Assembly: GCA_002189105.1 (NCBI GenBank)
Contig: NIOB01000001.1
Coordinates: 434,001-498,000 of the forward strand
Origin: Saccharibacillus soli
GTDB taxonomy: Bacteria; Bacillota; Bacilli; Paenibacillales; Paenibacillaceae
Length of the DNA stretch: 64,000 bases
Direction: 5' to 3'
The number at the start of each line of letters is the position of its first letter. Position 1 is the first letter of the stretch. Below, one piece after another: positions 8,136 to 17,160 of this stretch. A program made the position numbers and the translations under genes. The notes under the pieces are model-generated. The model did no database searches, had not been told where the DNA came from, and was given only the letters and a program-made list of their open reading frames with translations.

Positions 8136-10121
8136 ATGTCCGAACACGCAGGGAAGAACCCGGTGGAAGAAATTCGGCGCGATGATATCGGAGAAGCGTT
8201 GTTTCCTGTTATTCCACGCGACGATCAGTCCTTCTGGATCCAGTACGTGGACATCGGCACGGCCGATTTTCCTTATATAGAACCTTTGCTTAGAGAAAGT
8301 TTTGCCGACTGGCGTGAACAGAATTTGTCCTCGTTTGCCGCATCCGGAGCCGAATGGTTCCTGTTCAGTCATGAAGGAGAAGCGGCTGCGGGAGATCCTG
8401 CGCTGATTGGACGGCTGCAAGACGAATCCGAACACGCCGGATGGCTGTCGCTCGCGCGAAGGGAAGCCGTGCTGGTGCCGGCTGGACGACATGAGGGCGC
8501 CTATATGCAGAAACGGGCGACGCTCGCTGCTCCAGTGTTTACTCGCAGCGGTGGGGACGTGTTTGCCGTGCTCGGCTGCGCGGTTCCGGAGGAAGAAGCG
8601 CCGGGGATGCTGCGGCTGGTTGAGATGGGAGCGGCACATTTCCGCACCTGTTTCTATCAGAGACTGGAATATTCCTTTATCCACGACACGCTGTACACCC
8701 GCCATGCGCAGACGTCGGCCCTGAACGGGGACTCGGCGCTATTTCGTATGGTTCGCCGATTGTATGACAAATTCAATGTGGACGGCGTGCTGGAAGAGCT
8801 GCTGCGCATCGTCCTGGTTCTTCATCCATCGGCTCGCTGCCAACTGCTCATGACGCAGGACTATCAGAGTTCCAATCCGCAGCTTAAGGTTGCGCTGCTT
8901 GACCAGCATAAGCATGACATCTGCATGACGGCCTTTATGCGAGGAAGCGTTGAAGTGGAGCAGGTGCCAACTTCCGAGCATCCTCACCGTATTGAAGCTG
9001 CGCTGCCTCTTGCGGGGCATCAGGGGATCTATGGAGTCTTCCATTTTGTATTGGACCTGCCGCCGGATCGATTGGATACGCGCCTGCTGGGAATGGTCTC
9101 CGATACCGCCGGTAAAGCCTTTGAAAATGCCAAGTTGTACGAGCAGTCCAACTTGTTGATCCGCGAGCTGCTGTTGATTAACGAACTGACCAAACGCTTG
9201 AATCAAAATTTGCATTTGAGCGATGTCTTTTCTTTTGCGATTCAAGAATTAATGGGCATCTTCCGTGCGGACTTCTGCTGTATTCTGGGCGATAACCCGG
9301 CGGATCAGCGCTTTGACGTGATGGCTTGCAGTCTGCCAGAGCTGGAAGGCAGTTCGTTCAGCCGCGACTATGGATATGGAGGCATTGTCCTGCGCACCCA
9401 GGAGCCGCTGATCGTCTCCGATCACCAGGAGTCGTCGATTCCTTCGCGGTTTATGGAAGTCTCGGAAGCGCGTTCCATGATCGCCGCTCCGCTTATTTCC
9501 AATGGCAAGACGATGGGTGCGGTGCTGCTGGCGCAGCGGGAACACCATTATTTCTCGTATGAAAACTTCAAGCTCCTTCAGATGCTATCGACGCATATCG
9601 GCCTTGCCGTTGCCAATGCCACGCTGCATGCCGAACTTCAGCGAATTGCCAACCGGGATACGCTGACCGGACTTCATGTGCGTCGTCACCTGGATGAACG
9701 TATCCATAACCATCAGTTGGAAGGTTCTAAAGGTTCGCTGCTGGTGATCGACATCGACCGCTTCAAGCAGGTCAACGATACGTATGGACACCAGATTGGC
9801 GACTCGATCCTCCAACAGGTGAGCGCGATTATGAAAAATTCCATTCGGATGACTGACGTTTCCGCGCGTTGGGGCGGAGAAGAGTTGGCTGTGTATTTCC
9901 CGGAAACTACGCTGGAGGAAGCGCTGATCGTAGCGGAACGGATTCGCAGCCTCGTGGAGCAGGAGACCCGTCCGTCGGTAACCGTCTCCTGCGGCGTAGC
10001 CGAATGGTCGGCGGAAGATACCACGATCAGTGTGGAATCGCTGTTCTACCGCGCGGATATGGCGTTATATCAAGCCAAGAACAGCGGTCGAAACCGGATC
10101 CGCACAGCGGTTGCCGAATAA
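8136..10121 (+). CDS. dgcP: GAF-GAF-GGDEF diguanylate cyclase (DgcP/YtrP-like)
   Basis: The 661-residue soluble protein has an unassigned N-terminal region, two GAF-like sensory domains (about 200-335 and 350-500) and a C-terminal GGDEF domain (about 505-658). The active-site loop is GGEEL at 580-584, an accepted catalytic variant. RxxD five residues before it is an intact inhibitory I-site. It should condense two GTP to c-di-GMP with product inhibition. Size, domain order and position beside rpsD match Bacillus YtrP/DgcP. AAGGAGAG precedes the ATG. The ligand of the GAF domains is not evident. It is monocistronic. Confidence 0.85.
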   Translation: MSEHAGKNPVEEIRRDDIGEALFPVIPRDDQSFWIQYVDIGTADFPYIEPLLRESFADWREQNLSSFAASGAEWFLFSHEGEAAAGDPALIGRLQDESEHAGWLSLARREAVLVPAGRHEGAYMQKRATLAAPVFTRSGGDVFAVLGCAVPEEEAPGMLRLVEMGAAHFRTCFYQRLEYSFIHDTLYTRHAQTSALNGDSALFRMVRRLYDKFNVDGVLEELLRIVLVLHPSARCQLLMTQDYQSSNPQLKVALLDQHKHDICMTAFMRGSVEVEQVPTSEHPHRIEAALPLAGHQGIYGVFHFVLDLPPDRLDTRLLGMVSDTAGKAFENAKLYEQSNLLIRELLLINELTKRLNQNLHLSDVFSFAIQELMGIFRADFCCILGDNPADQRFDVMACSLPELEGSSFSRDYGYGGIVLRTQEPLIVSDHQESSIPSRFMEVSEARSMIAAPLISNGKTMGAVLLAQREHHYFSYENFKLLQMLSTHIGLAVANATLHAELQRIANRDTLTGLHVRRHLDERIHNHQLEGSKGSLLVIDIDRFKQVNDTYGHQIGDSILQQVSAIMKNSIRMTDVSARWGGEELAVYFPETTLEEALIVAERIRSLVEQETRPSVTVSCGVAEWSAEDTTISVESLFYRADMALYQAKNSGRNRIRTAVAE

Positions 10122-10143
10122 GCCTTTATCCATCCAAGTCAAG

Positions 10144-10181
10144 AGCGCCTCTGCTGCATCACGCGGCAGGGGCGTTTTTTT
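10144..10181 (+). terminator. dgcP terminator
   Basis: GCGCCTCTGC pairs with GCAGGGGCG across a short loop and is followed by seven T's. Confidence 0.9.
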
Positions 10182-10205
10182 GTGAATAAAGATTCCGTGC
10201 TGCAC

Positions 10206-10234
10206 CTGACTTCAAGCGGGGGAAGTGCTACAAT
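10206..10234 (+). promoter_or_regulatory. Promoter of the aminopeptidase gene
   Basis: CTGACT-N17-TACAAT, about 98 nt upstream of the start codon. Confidence 0.5.
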
Positions 10235-10331
10235 GGTAAAGCCATCGGCGTCAGCGCTTGGCTGACCGCCGTTCAATTCAAACGAGCCCTTGCAGGTCAA
10301 GGAGGCTCGAATCGCGGGAGGAACAGACAGG

Positions 10332-11450
10332 ATGCGTGATCCTAGAGTACAGAAGTTGGCGAAGACGCTGGCGGGTTATTCCGTCAACGTACAGCCGGGC
10401 GAGAACGTTCTCGTTGAAATGATTGGTCCGGAACGGGATCTGCTTCAGGCGGTCGTAGAAGAAATTGCAGCGTTGGGCGGCAACCCGTTCGTACTGTTGA
10501 CGGACAAGATGGTGCAGCGCACCATGCTGATGAACGCTACCGAAGAGATGATCCGCACCTGGGCGGAAACGGATCTGAACCGGATGAAGCAGATGGACGG
10601 GTACATTGGCATCCGTTCAGGCGAAAATGTCAACGAACTGGCCGACGTACCGGAAGACAAAATGAAGATGTACAATTCGCTGTACAATCATCCGGTACAT
10701 AGTGAACAGCGCGTCAAGCATACCAAATGGGTTGTGCTGCGCTACCCAAGCCCAGGCATGGCACAATTGGCCAACATGAGTACCCAGGCGTTTGAAGACT
10801 TCTACTTCGACGTATGCAACCTGGATTATGCCAAGATGGATCGTGCGCAAGATTCGCTGCAAGCGCTGATGAACCAGACGGAAAAGGTACGCATCGTAGG
10901 CCCTGGCGCCACTGATCTGAGCTTTTCCATCAAGGATATTCCGGCAATCAAATGCTCAGGTACAGCAAACATTCCGGACGGTGAAGTCTATACGGCGCCC
11001 GTGCGCGATTCCGTCAACGGCACAATCGCCTATAACGCGGCAAGTGTCTATAACGGCATCACTTTTGAAAATGTGACCTTCCGATTCGAGAACGGCAAGA
11101 TTGTGGAAGCTACAGCCAATGATCCCGAGAAGCTCAACAAGATTCTCGATTCCGATGAGGGTGCCCGTCATATCGGGGAGTTCGCCATTGGATTCAATCC
11201 GTTCATTCTGACACCGATGAAAGACACGCTGTTCGATGAGAAAATCGCAGGCAGCCTGCATTTTACACCGGGTCAAGCTTATGAGATTGCCGATAACGGA
11301 AACCGCTCGTCGATTCACTGGGATCTGGTACTGATCCAGCGTCCGGAATACGGCGGCGGCGAGATTTATTTCGATGATCGATTGATCCGCAAGGATGGCA
11401 TTTTCGTTGTGCCCGAATTGGAATGTCTCAACCCCGAAAATTTGAAATAA
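10332..11450 (+). CDS. M29 family (thermophilic-type) aminopeptidase
   Basis: A 372-residue metallo-aminopeptidase of family M29 (AmpS/PepS type), which removes N-terminal residues from peptides using two metal ions. Family hallmarks visible are NIPDGEVYTAP in the middle, IGEFAIGFNP (metal-binding Glu), then the His/Tyr region HFTPGQAYE and the HWD metal-ligand motif near the C-terminus. The ATG was chosen because GGGAGG lies 10 nt upstream; the in-frame TTG at 10290 has no site. It is a cytosolic enzyme, likely monocistronic. Confidence 0.88.
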   Translation: MRDPRVQKLAKTLAGYSVNVQPGENVLVEMIGPERDLLQAVVEEIAALGGNPFVLLTDKMVQRTMLMNATEEMIRTWAETDLNRMKQMDGYIGIRSGENVNELADVPEDKMKMYNSLYNHPVHSEQRVKHTKWVVLRYPSPGMAQLANMSTQAFEDFYFDVCNLDYAKMDRAQDSLQALMNQTEKVRIVGPGATDLSFSIKDIPAIKCSGTANIPDGEVYTAPVRDSVNGTIAYNAASVYNGITFENVTFRFENGKIVEATANDPEKLNKILDSDEGARHIGEFAIGFNPFILTPMKDTLFDEKIAGSLHFTPGQAYEIADNGNRSSIHWDLVLIQRPEYGGGEIYFDDRLIRKDGIFVVPELECLNPENLK

Positions 11451-11480
11451 AGCAAAAAGTTTCAGAAACGCGGAAAACGG

Positions 11481-11509
11481 TTGATAAGAAAGCGGATACA
11501 AGTTATCAT
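11481..11509 (+). promoter_or_regulatory. Promoter of the HPr-like gene
   Basis: TTGATA-N17-TATCAT, 52 nt upstream of the ATG. Confidence 0.6.
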
Positions 11510-11560
11510 GATACATGTGAGCAAAGGTTACTAATTTGAGATTCCGACGGAGGGATAACA

Positions 11561-11806
11561 ATGGCTAAAAACAACGCGGCGGTTGTCGAAATCGCCCAAA
11601 CCGCATCCCGCTACTCTTCTTCGATCGTCCTGCAGGCCGAGAACAAGTACATCGATGTGAAAAGCATCCTCGGTCTGTTCACGACTCTCGTGAGCAGTCA
11701 GCAATACGAACTGCATGTGATTGGTCCGGACGCCGAAGATGCCAAAGCGGCAATGGTTGAAGTATTTGAAAAGCATGGCCTGAACGTGGTCATCGCACCT
11801 GAGTAA
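11561..11806 (+). CDS. HPr-like protein lacking the phospho-accepting histidine
   Basis: The 81-residue protein aligns without gaps to HPr from residue 12 onward. TAS at 14-16 matches HPr 25-27, and VKSILG at 33-38 matches the regulatory Ser46 loop, placing Ser35 at Ser46. The first strand of HPr is missing, and HPr His15 is replaced by Asn4. It therefore cannot carry phosphate from enzyme I but could be phosphorylated by HPr kinase, as for Crh (Gln15, Ser46). No ptsI or hprK lies nearby. Good Shine-Dalgarno (GGAGGGA) and own promoter. A role as a CcpA co-effector is an inference. Confidence 0.78.
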   Translation: MAKNNAAVVEIAQTASRYSSSIVLQAENKYIDVKSILGLFTTLVSSQQYELHVIGPDAEDAKAAMVEVFEKHGLNVVIAPE

Positions 11807-11827
11807 TTCCAAATCAGCCTGACAGTG

Positions 11828-11859
11828 GCACCGCCTGTTCTTTATGGGGCGGTGCTTTT
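11828..11859 (+). terminator. Terminator of the HPr-like gene
   Basis: GCACCGCC/GGCGGTGC (11828-11835/11848-11855) followed by TTTT. A further small GGCC/GGCC hairpin with T's follows near 11924-11946. Confidence 0.6.
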
Positions 11860-11977
11860 CCCTGTGTGCTTGGTGCGGTGGAATTGGTTCGTCGGCGAAT
11901 TCCGACTTGCCTTGACGCAAAGGCCTTTTTTCGGCCGCTTTTTTATCTTTCGGCACGTACTCTTTGTAAGGCGGTTC

Positions 11978-12006
11978 TTGTATTAGCGTGCAAATTCGTC
12001 TAATAT
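11978..12006 (+). promoter_or_regulatory. Promoter of ylaN
   Basis: TTGTAT-N17-TAATAT, 48 nt upstream of the start codon. The same hexamer pair is seen at 18017-18045. Confidence 0.6.
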
Positions 12007-12053
12007 TAGATTAGAAACGCCGGCCACACTTTCGGGCATAGGGGGGAGAAAAT

Positions 12054-12341
12054 ATGACTTCATCTGATGTGCAGGAACAGTTTCAAATCAAGGCAGCTAA
12101 TCTTCTTCAGGAAGATGCAGATAAAATTGAGAAGTTGATTGAAGTACAGATGGAGAATCTGGCGACCCGCTACTGTCCTCTCTATGAGGAAGTGCTGGAT
12201 ACGCAAATGTACGGTTTTTCCAGACAGGTTGATTTTGCGATCCGTGCCGGTCTCATAGGCGAGCCGGAAGGCAAGCAGATCGTCAGCAAGCTGGAACGCA
12301 ACCTGGCGGTTCTCTACGAAGCCCTGAACAACAAAGAGTAG
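12054..12341 (+). CDS. ylaN: YlaN family protein (UPF0358)
   Basis: A 95-residue helical protein of the Firmicute-specific YlaN family, recognised from ENLATRYCPLYEEVLDTQMYGF and the flanking helices. In B. subtilis and S. aureus YlaN interacts with the iron regulator Fur and affects iron homeostasis; that role is carried over from the family. GGGGGGAGA precedes the ATG. Monocistronic between its own promoter and a strong terminator. Confidence 0.9.
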   Translation: MTSSDVQEQFQIKAANLLQEDADKIEKLIEVQMENLATRYCPLYEEVLDTQMYGFSRQVDFAIRAGLIGEPEGKQIVSKLERNLAVLYEALNNKE

Positions 12342-12386
12342 CAGCGGTGATTCCTGTGGATTCTGCTCTTGGGTTTCGACATAATA

Positions 12387-12425
12387 AAAGCGCGTTCGGA
12401 GTAAATCTCCGAACGCGCTTTTTTT
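12387..12425. terminator. Bidirectional terminator between ylaN and the antiporter gene
   Basis: AAAGCGCGTTCGGAG and CTCCGAACGCGCTTT form a perfect 15-bp stem with a 5-nt loop and T-runs on both strands. Confidence 0.93.
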
Positions 12426-12454
12426 GTTGAGCGTCGCTGAACTTTCGCTACCCT

Positions 12455-13615
12455 CTAGTGGACCATAAAGAAGGAGACGCCCAGAATGACATAAACGGCT
12501 ACCAGAAGCAGTCCCTCGTACCAGTTGGTCTCTCCATCCTGAATGATCGATTTGGCGACGAACACCGAAACGGCAATCGCCACAATCTCAATCGTCGAGA
12601 ATACAATATCCATGGTGCCGCTCAGACCGCCCATAAAGAAGCTGACGAAGATCAGCACCGGAGCGACAAACAGGGAGATCTGAAGACTGCTGCCCACGGC
12701 AATCTCCACGGAAGCGCCAATCTTGTTCTTCATGGCGAGCATGATGGCTGCACTGTGTTCAGCTGCGTTACCCACAATCGCTACGACGAAGGCGCCCACA
12801 AACAGTTCGCTCAGCCCAAACTGTGTGGTGAAGGTCTCCAGCGTGCCTACAAGCCATTCGCTGACAAAAGCGACCATGACCGTGGCGATAACCAGATACA
12901 GGATGGAACGTCCTTTTGACCAGATCGGTCCATGTTCTTCCTCCTCGCTATGCGCAGCAGGCTTTTCGACTGCCGCACCAGACGTGGATGAAGCCGAGTC
13001 GCTGCCCGCAGGAAGTCCGCTTCCTGTTACGGCAGTGGCTTCGGCAGGATCGGCCAGATAGTCCTTGTGGGTGACCATCGAGAAGATCAGCCAGGCGATA
13101 TACGCTACGATCAGAATCCCGGCTACCACCAAGCTCAGGGTGTCAATCTGAAGCCCTTCGATCGAATGGGTGTTCAGGAACACAGCGGGGACAAACAAGG
13201 CGACAACCGCAACAATCATCAGGGAGCCGTTCATACCCGCCAATGGAACATTGAAGCGCTGCACCTTAAACTTGACGCCGCCGGCGAACAAGCTGAGGCC
13301 AAGCACCAACAGCAGGTTGCCGATGATGGAGCCGGTAAGACTCGCCTTCACCATGTCAAACAGTCCTTCTTTGACCAGCATGATGGCGATAATCAGTTCG
13401 GCTGCATTGCCGAAGGTGGCGTTCAGGAAGCCGCCCAGGCGCTGCCCCGCGTAATGAGCGACACTTTCCGTCGCACGTCCGAGGAAGCCAGCCACGAAGA
13501 TAACCGAGATGGCAGACAGCACAAATTCGAGCGTCGGGTTCCAATGCAGCAGATGTCCGGCCGCACTGAGTGCGAACGTGACGATCAGCAGAATGGGGGA
13601 GAGCATTTTTTTCAT
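12455..13615 (-). CDS. Ca2+/H+ antiporter (CaCA superfamily, CAX/ChaA type)
   Basis: The 386-residue membrane protein has about 11 hydrophobic segments in two homologous halves, each with the CAX signature: GNAAELIIAI in the first half and GNAAEHSAAI in the second. These hold the cation-binding glutamates. A hydrophilic loop of about 50 residues with an acidic EEEEH patch separates the halves. The family exports Ca2+ in exchange for protons. The ATG was chosen because ATGGAGGATCGG upstream provides GGAGG at good spacing; the frame stays open upstream without a plausible site. It is the sole gene of its unit. Confidence 0.9.
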   Translation of the reverse strand: MKKMLSPILLIVTFALSAAGHLLHWNPTLEFVLSAISVIFVAGFLGRATESVAHYAGQRLGGFLNATFGNAAELIIAIMLVKEGLFDMVKASLTGSIIGNLLLVLGLSLFAGGVKFKVQRFNVPLAGMNGSLMIVAVVALFVPAVFLNTHSIEGLQIDTLSLVVAGILIVAYIAWLIFSMVTHKDYLADPAEATAVTGSGLPAGSDSASSTSGAAVEKPAAHSEEEEHGPIWSKGRSILYLVIATVMVAFVSEWLVGTLETFTTQFGLSELFVGAFVVAIVGNAAEHSAAIMLAMKNKIGASVEIAVGSSLQISLFVAPVLIFVSFFMGGLSGTMDIVFSTIEIVAIAVSVFVAKSIIQDGETNWYEGLLLVAVYVILGVSFFMVH

Positions 13616-13769
13616 AACAACCGATCCTCCATAACTAATTTCTCTCTTGCTCGTTATGTAAAAATAAAAATAACAAGCCACTTTCAAATATACGCCAAAC
13701 GAAGCAGCAATGAAACGATTTACAGGGAGCGACTTGAAAAATGTCAAAAACGGCATTTGCACTAGAAGG

Positions 13770-13779
13770 GGGTTAACCC
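13770..13779. promoter_or_regulatory. GGGTTAACCC palindrome in the promoter region of the Asp23 gene
   Basis: A perfect 10-bp palindrome flanked by direct ACTAGAAG repeats (13761-13768 and 13783-13790). It lies between a possible TTGCAC -35 and TTAAAC -10 and 34 nt upstream of the Asp23-family start. It looks operator-like; no regulator is identified. Confidence 0.35.
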
Positions 13780-13813
13780 TTAAACTAGAAGCATGAAGTA
13801 AGGAGGGATGGTC

Positions 13814-14200
13814 ATGTCCGAACAAGTTCAATTGGACAATGGGAATGTACGTATCGCCAACGATGTCGTAGCCAAGATTGCAGGGATGGCTGCGCTTGAG
13901 ACACCGGGAATCGCTGCGATGTCTGGCGGATTATCGGAAGGCTGGGCCAAGCGTCTGAGCGGGAAAAATGTGCAGAAGGGCGTGACCGTCGAAGTGGGTC
14001 AGTTGGAGACCGCGATCGACCTGCGGATCATCGTGCTGTACGAGACACCGATTCACGAAGTCTGCCGTATGCTTCAGCAAAATGTGCGCGAGGCGGTAGA
14101 GAATATGACGGGGCTAAAAGTCGTGGAAGTCAATGTCAAAGTCGAGGGCGTCGCCTTCAAGGATGATATTGCCATCGATGAGCCGTCGCGTATTCGTTAA
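13814..14200 (+). CDS. Asp23/Gls24 family envelope stress protein
   Basis: A 128-residue DUF322/Asp23 protein, with the typical C-terminal block NMTGLKVVEVNVKVEGV. Asp23-family proteins include membrane-associated stress proteins and, in Bacillus, YqhY (near accBC) and YloU (beside fakA). Here it stands alone 28 kb from fakA, and the yloU position next to fakA is empty. The second ATG was chosen because AAGGAGGGA ends 7 nt before it; the first ATG is too close. Function in this organism is unknown. Confidence 0.85.
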   Translation: MSEQVQLDNGNVRIANDVVAKIAGMAALETPGIAAMSGGLSEGWAKRLSGKNVQKGVTVEVGQLETAIDLRIIVLYETPIHEVCRMLQQNVREAVENMTGLKVVEVNVKVEGVAFKDDIAIDEPSRIR

Positions 14201-14266
14201 CAAGCAGCAGTGAGGCGATTCTGATCGTGCCTGCTAAACAGAACTTCGATCCTGAAGTTGCAAAGA

Positions 14267-14303
14267 AAAAAGGTTCCCTCGACTAAGTCGGGGGAACCTT
14301 TTT
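14267..14303. terminator. Bidirectional terminator between the Asp23 gene and ftsW-like gene
   Basis: AAAGGTTCCCTCGAC and GTCGGGGGAACCTTT with a 3-nt loop, A-run before and T-run after. Confidence 0.92.
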
Positions 14304-14307
14304 GATG

Positions 14308-15594
14308 TTAACGTGAGCGATACGCCGCTGGGCGGCGCTCCGGAAGCTTGACCGTCTCGGTCTTCTGTTCCTTGATTGCAGGCGCTGCTTTCTTGGAATC
14401 ACGCGAGATACTGAGCAGGATTCCTGTACTGAACAACGTAATCAGCAGTGAAGTACCGCCTGCACTGATGAATGGAAGGGTGACCCCGGTTAACGGAATC
14501 GTATTAGTTACCCCGCCGATATTGATAAAGGCCTGGATACCGATCAATCCGACAATACCGACGCCAACCAGCGTACCGAACGTATCGGAACAGCGCAGGG
14601 AGACGAGCAGGCCCCTCCACAGGAAGTAGAGATAGACCAGCAGGAACACGGCCGTTCCCAGGAATCCAAACTCTTCGCCGATGATGGCGAAGATAAAGTC
14701 ATTATGCGGATTGGACAGGTAGGACAGCTTCTGGATGCTTTGTCCATACCCGGCTCCGGTCGCTCCGCCTTCACCAATGGCAAGCAGGGAGTTGTAGAGG
14801 TTCTGGGTAGAACCCTTAATGTCGGCAAAAGGATTCAGGAACGCATCGATCCGGTCAGCCTTGTAACTGGAACTTGCGACGGCTTCATCGGGAGTCTTGG
14901 GCGTAAACAATTCCTTCACGCCGAGGACCAGACCCAACACAATGGCCACAATCAGAATCGAACCCAGCATATGCTTCAGACTGGCTCCGCCTGCATACAT
15001 CACCAGCAGACACGCCGAGACGAGAATCATACAGGACCCGAGATCGGGCTGAAGCATGACCAGTCCGGCCATCAGGGAAACGATGAAAAATACCGGGAAG
15101 TAGCCGGAACGCAAATCGCGGAATCGTTCCCCTTTTTTTGAGATTAATGCGGACAGGTACAAGATGGTTGTGATCTTCGCCAGTTCGGTTGGCTGGAAGC
15201 TGAACAGCCTTCCGACTTTGATCCAGCTGTGCGCACCATTGGTTGAAGGCATAAACAAGACGACAATCATCAGAATAAAAGTGAGCAGAAACATCGGAAT
15301 AAACAGTTTCTTATACCGCTTGAAAGGCACGCTCATGGCGATCAGCATGGCAATCACGCCAAGGACCGCGTATTGGAATTGCGGCAGAACAAAGAAAAAA
15401 GGATCTTTGGAATATTTGCTGCCCAGCAGCGTGAAGCTGGAGCTGGCGCTGAACACCATAAGCAGGCCAAAGCCGGTCAGGATCAACGTCAAGATTAACA
15501 ATTGAAAGTCAGGTGGCGCTTTGGGCGTCCTCACTTTGGGTGAGGCGCTGTTTCTGTAGCTCTGGGTTGCTCGGTTGTTTTTTGTTGCGCTCAT
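14308..15594 (-). CDS. ftsW: SEDS-family peptidoglycan glycosyltransferase (FtsW/RodA/SpoVE type)
   Basis: The 428-residue protein has a basic N-terminal tail, about ten transmembrane segments and SEDS signatures: LMVFSASS near the N-terminus, KITTILYLSALISKK, LQPDLGS with the conserved Asp, SYLSNPHNDFIFAIIGEE and a C-terminal GVTLPFISAGGTSLL. SEDS proteins polymerise lipid II together with a class B PBP in division or elongation. FtsW fits best from length and gene size, but RodA or SpoVE cannot be excluded. ATG 15594 was preferred over TTG 15606, whose Shine-Dalgarno would be too close. The 22-bp element shared with the PBP gene lies upstream. Confidence 0.88.
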   Translation of the reverse strand: MSATKNNRATQSYRNSASPKVRTPKAPPDFQLLILTLILTGFGLLMVFSASSSFTLLGSKYSKDPFFFVLPQFQYAVLGVIAMLIAMSVPFKRYKKLFIPMFLLTFILMIVVLFMPSTNGAHSWIKVGRLFSFQPTELAKITTILYLSALISKKGERFRDLRSGYFPVFFIVSLMAGLVMLQPDLGSCMILVSACLLVMYAGGASLKHMLGSILIVAIVLGLVLGVKELFTPKTPDEAVASSSYKADRIDAFLNPFADIKGSTQNLYNSLLAIGEGGATGAGYGQSIQKLSYLSNPHNDFIFAIIGEEFGFLGTAVFLLVYLYFLWRGLLVSLRCSDTFGTLVGVGIVGLIGIQAFINIGGVTNTIPLTGVTLPFISAGGTSLLITLFSTGILLSISRDSKKAAPAIKEQKTETVKLPERRPAAYRSR

Positions 15595-15701
15595 GTGTAA
15601 GTTCAATCCTTCGGCGGCGCCGTAAATGCACCGTTTATATGGGTATTTTCATCATAGTCGCTTTGAAAGAGAGGTGCAAGACCTTGCATAGCGGTAGTTA
15701 G

Positions 15702-15723
15702 TACCTTGTCAACACGAAAGGTA
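15702..15723 (-). promoter_or_regulatory. 22-bp palindromic element upstream of the ftsW-like gene
   Basis: Same element as at 6748-6769, with only the two central bases of the spacer differing: TACCTTGTCAACA, two variable bases, AAAGGTA. It lies 107 nt upstream of the start codon, in the same orientation relative to the gene. Confidence 0.6.
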
Positions 15724-15834
15724 AGGTTACTAGGCTTTTGTTTTTTGCTACAATAACAAAAAAGGCACATCGGATCGGTCATGATCTCTTCATAACCAAG
15801 CGAGAGCGTGCTCAAACGGAAGGGAATTAAAACC

Positions 15835-17016
15835 ATGAATGAAACGGTGGAACGCGGGTATGCGGAGATGGTGGAATGGCGCAGACATCTGCATCGCCAT
15901 CCGGAATTATCCTATCAGGAACAGCGGACGGCGGACTTTGTCGCCGGAAAGTTAGCGGAATTCGGCATTGAGACCCGCCGAAACCTGGGCGGGCACGGCT
16001 TGATTGGCATTGTGCGCGGTGCGCTGCCCGGACGCACGGTAGCCCTGCGCGCGGATATGGACGCGCTGCCGATTGTGGAAGAGAGCGGCGCGGAATATGC
16101 GTCGCTGCATGAAGGGGTCATGCACGCCTGTGGGCATGACGGACACACGGCGGCGCTGCTGGGCGCGGCGCGGTATTTCGCCGAGCGGCGGGAGACGCTG
16201 CGCGGCGAAGTGCGCTTCTTGTTCCAGGCATCCGAAGAGGTATGCCCGGGCGGCGCCAAGCCGATGATTCAGCATGGCGCACTCGATGGCGTCGATGCCG
16301 TATACGGTGTCCATCTGTGGACGCCGCTGCCGGCCGGAACGGTCGCAAGCGTCGCCGGGCCGATGATGGCCTCGACCGACGAGTTCTTCATTGACGTGAC
16401 CGGACGAGGCGGGCACGGGGGGATGCCGCATGAGGCGGTGGACAGCATTGTGGCGGCTGCTGCGCTGGTCATGCAGCTTCAGACGGTGGTGAGCCGCTCC
16501 GTTGACCCGCTGCGTCCTGCCGTCCTCAGCATCGGAACGATCAATGGCGGGTCGGCGCAGAATGTGGTAGCGGAGAAGACCCGCATTACCGGCACGGTGC
16601 GGACTTTTGACGAAGATACCCGGCAGCTCATTCGCAGACGCATCGAGAGCATGAGCCGCCAGGTTGCCGAAACGTATGGGGCTTCGGCTGAAGTAGACTA
16701 TCTGGTCGGTTATCCGGCGCTGGTCAATCACGCCTCGGAGACGGAACGCTTTTTCCGGGTAGCGCCTGAGGCTCTGCCGGGTTACAAGGTCGAGACAGCG
16801 AAGCCGCTGATGCCTGCCGAAGATTTTGCCTATTATCTTCAGGAGCGCCCCGGATGTTTTATGTTGGTTGGAGCGGGAAATGCCGATAAGGGACTCGTCT
16901 ATCCGCATCATCATCCCCGGTTTGACTTTGAAGAAGAAGCGATGAAAGCATCGGCCACCCTGCTGATTGCAATGGCAGAATCGGCCTTGCAGAGCGAAGA
17001 CGCAGTCGCAAAGTGA
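15835..17016 (+). CDS. M20 family amidohydrolase (N-acyl-amino acid hydrolase type)
   Basis: A 393-residue metallopeptidase of the M20D amidohydrolase group. Visible motifs are MDALPI near residue 75, HACGHDGHTA (metal-binding Cys/His), EEVCPGGAK, GRGGHGGMPHE in the dimerisation domain and PAEDFAYY plus HHHPRFDFEE near the C-terminus. Members hydrolyse N-acyl amino acids, hippurate-like amides or IAA conjugates; the substrate here cannot be read from sequence. The start follows AAGGGA; an in-frame start at 15808 lies within the leader and is less likely. Its local GC is higher than in neighbours. Probably monocistronic. Confidence 0.87.
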   Translation: MNETVERGYAEMVEWRRHLHRHPELSYQEQRTADFVAGKLAEFGIETRRNLGGHGLIGIVRGALPGRTVALRADMDALPIVEESGAEYASLHEGVMHACGHDGHTAALLGAARYFAERRETLRGEVRFLFQASEEVCPGGAKPMIQHGALDGVDAVYGVHLWTPLPAGTVASVAGPMMASTDEFFIDVTGRGGHGGMPHEAVDSIVAAAALVMQLQTVVSRSVDPLRPAVLSIGTINGGSAQNVVAEKTRITGTVRTFDEDTRQLIRRRIESMSRQVAETYGASAEVDYLVGYPALVNHASETERFFRVAPEALPGYKVETAKPLMPAEDFAYYLQERPGCFMLVGAGNADKGLVYPHHHPRFDFEEEAMKASATLLIAMAESALQSEDAVAK

Positions 17017-17070
17017 TCTTTCCTGGCTTGCGGTGAGAGATCTTCTGCCTTCCCCTCTTCTGTTAAAGGC

Positions 17071-17099
17071 TTACATCCAAGGCGGCGTTGTGCTATGAT
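17071..17099 (+). promoter_or_regulatory. Promoter of ylbF
   Basis: TTACAT-N17-TATGAT. The leader downstream contains a CCCATCC/GGATGGG hairpin (17111-17129). Confidence 0.6.
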
Positions 17100-17160
17100 A
17101 ATTGTACCTGCCCATCCGGGTAGGATGGGTAGAGTTCCAGCATAGAAGCGGGATGGATCA

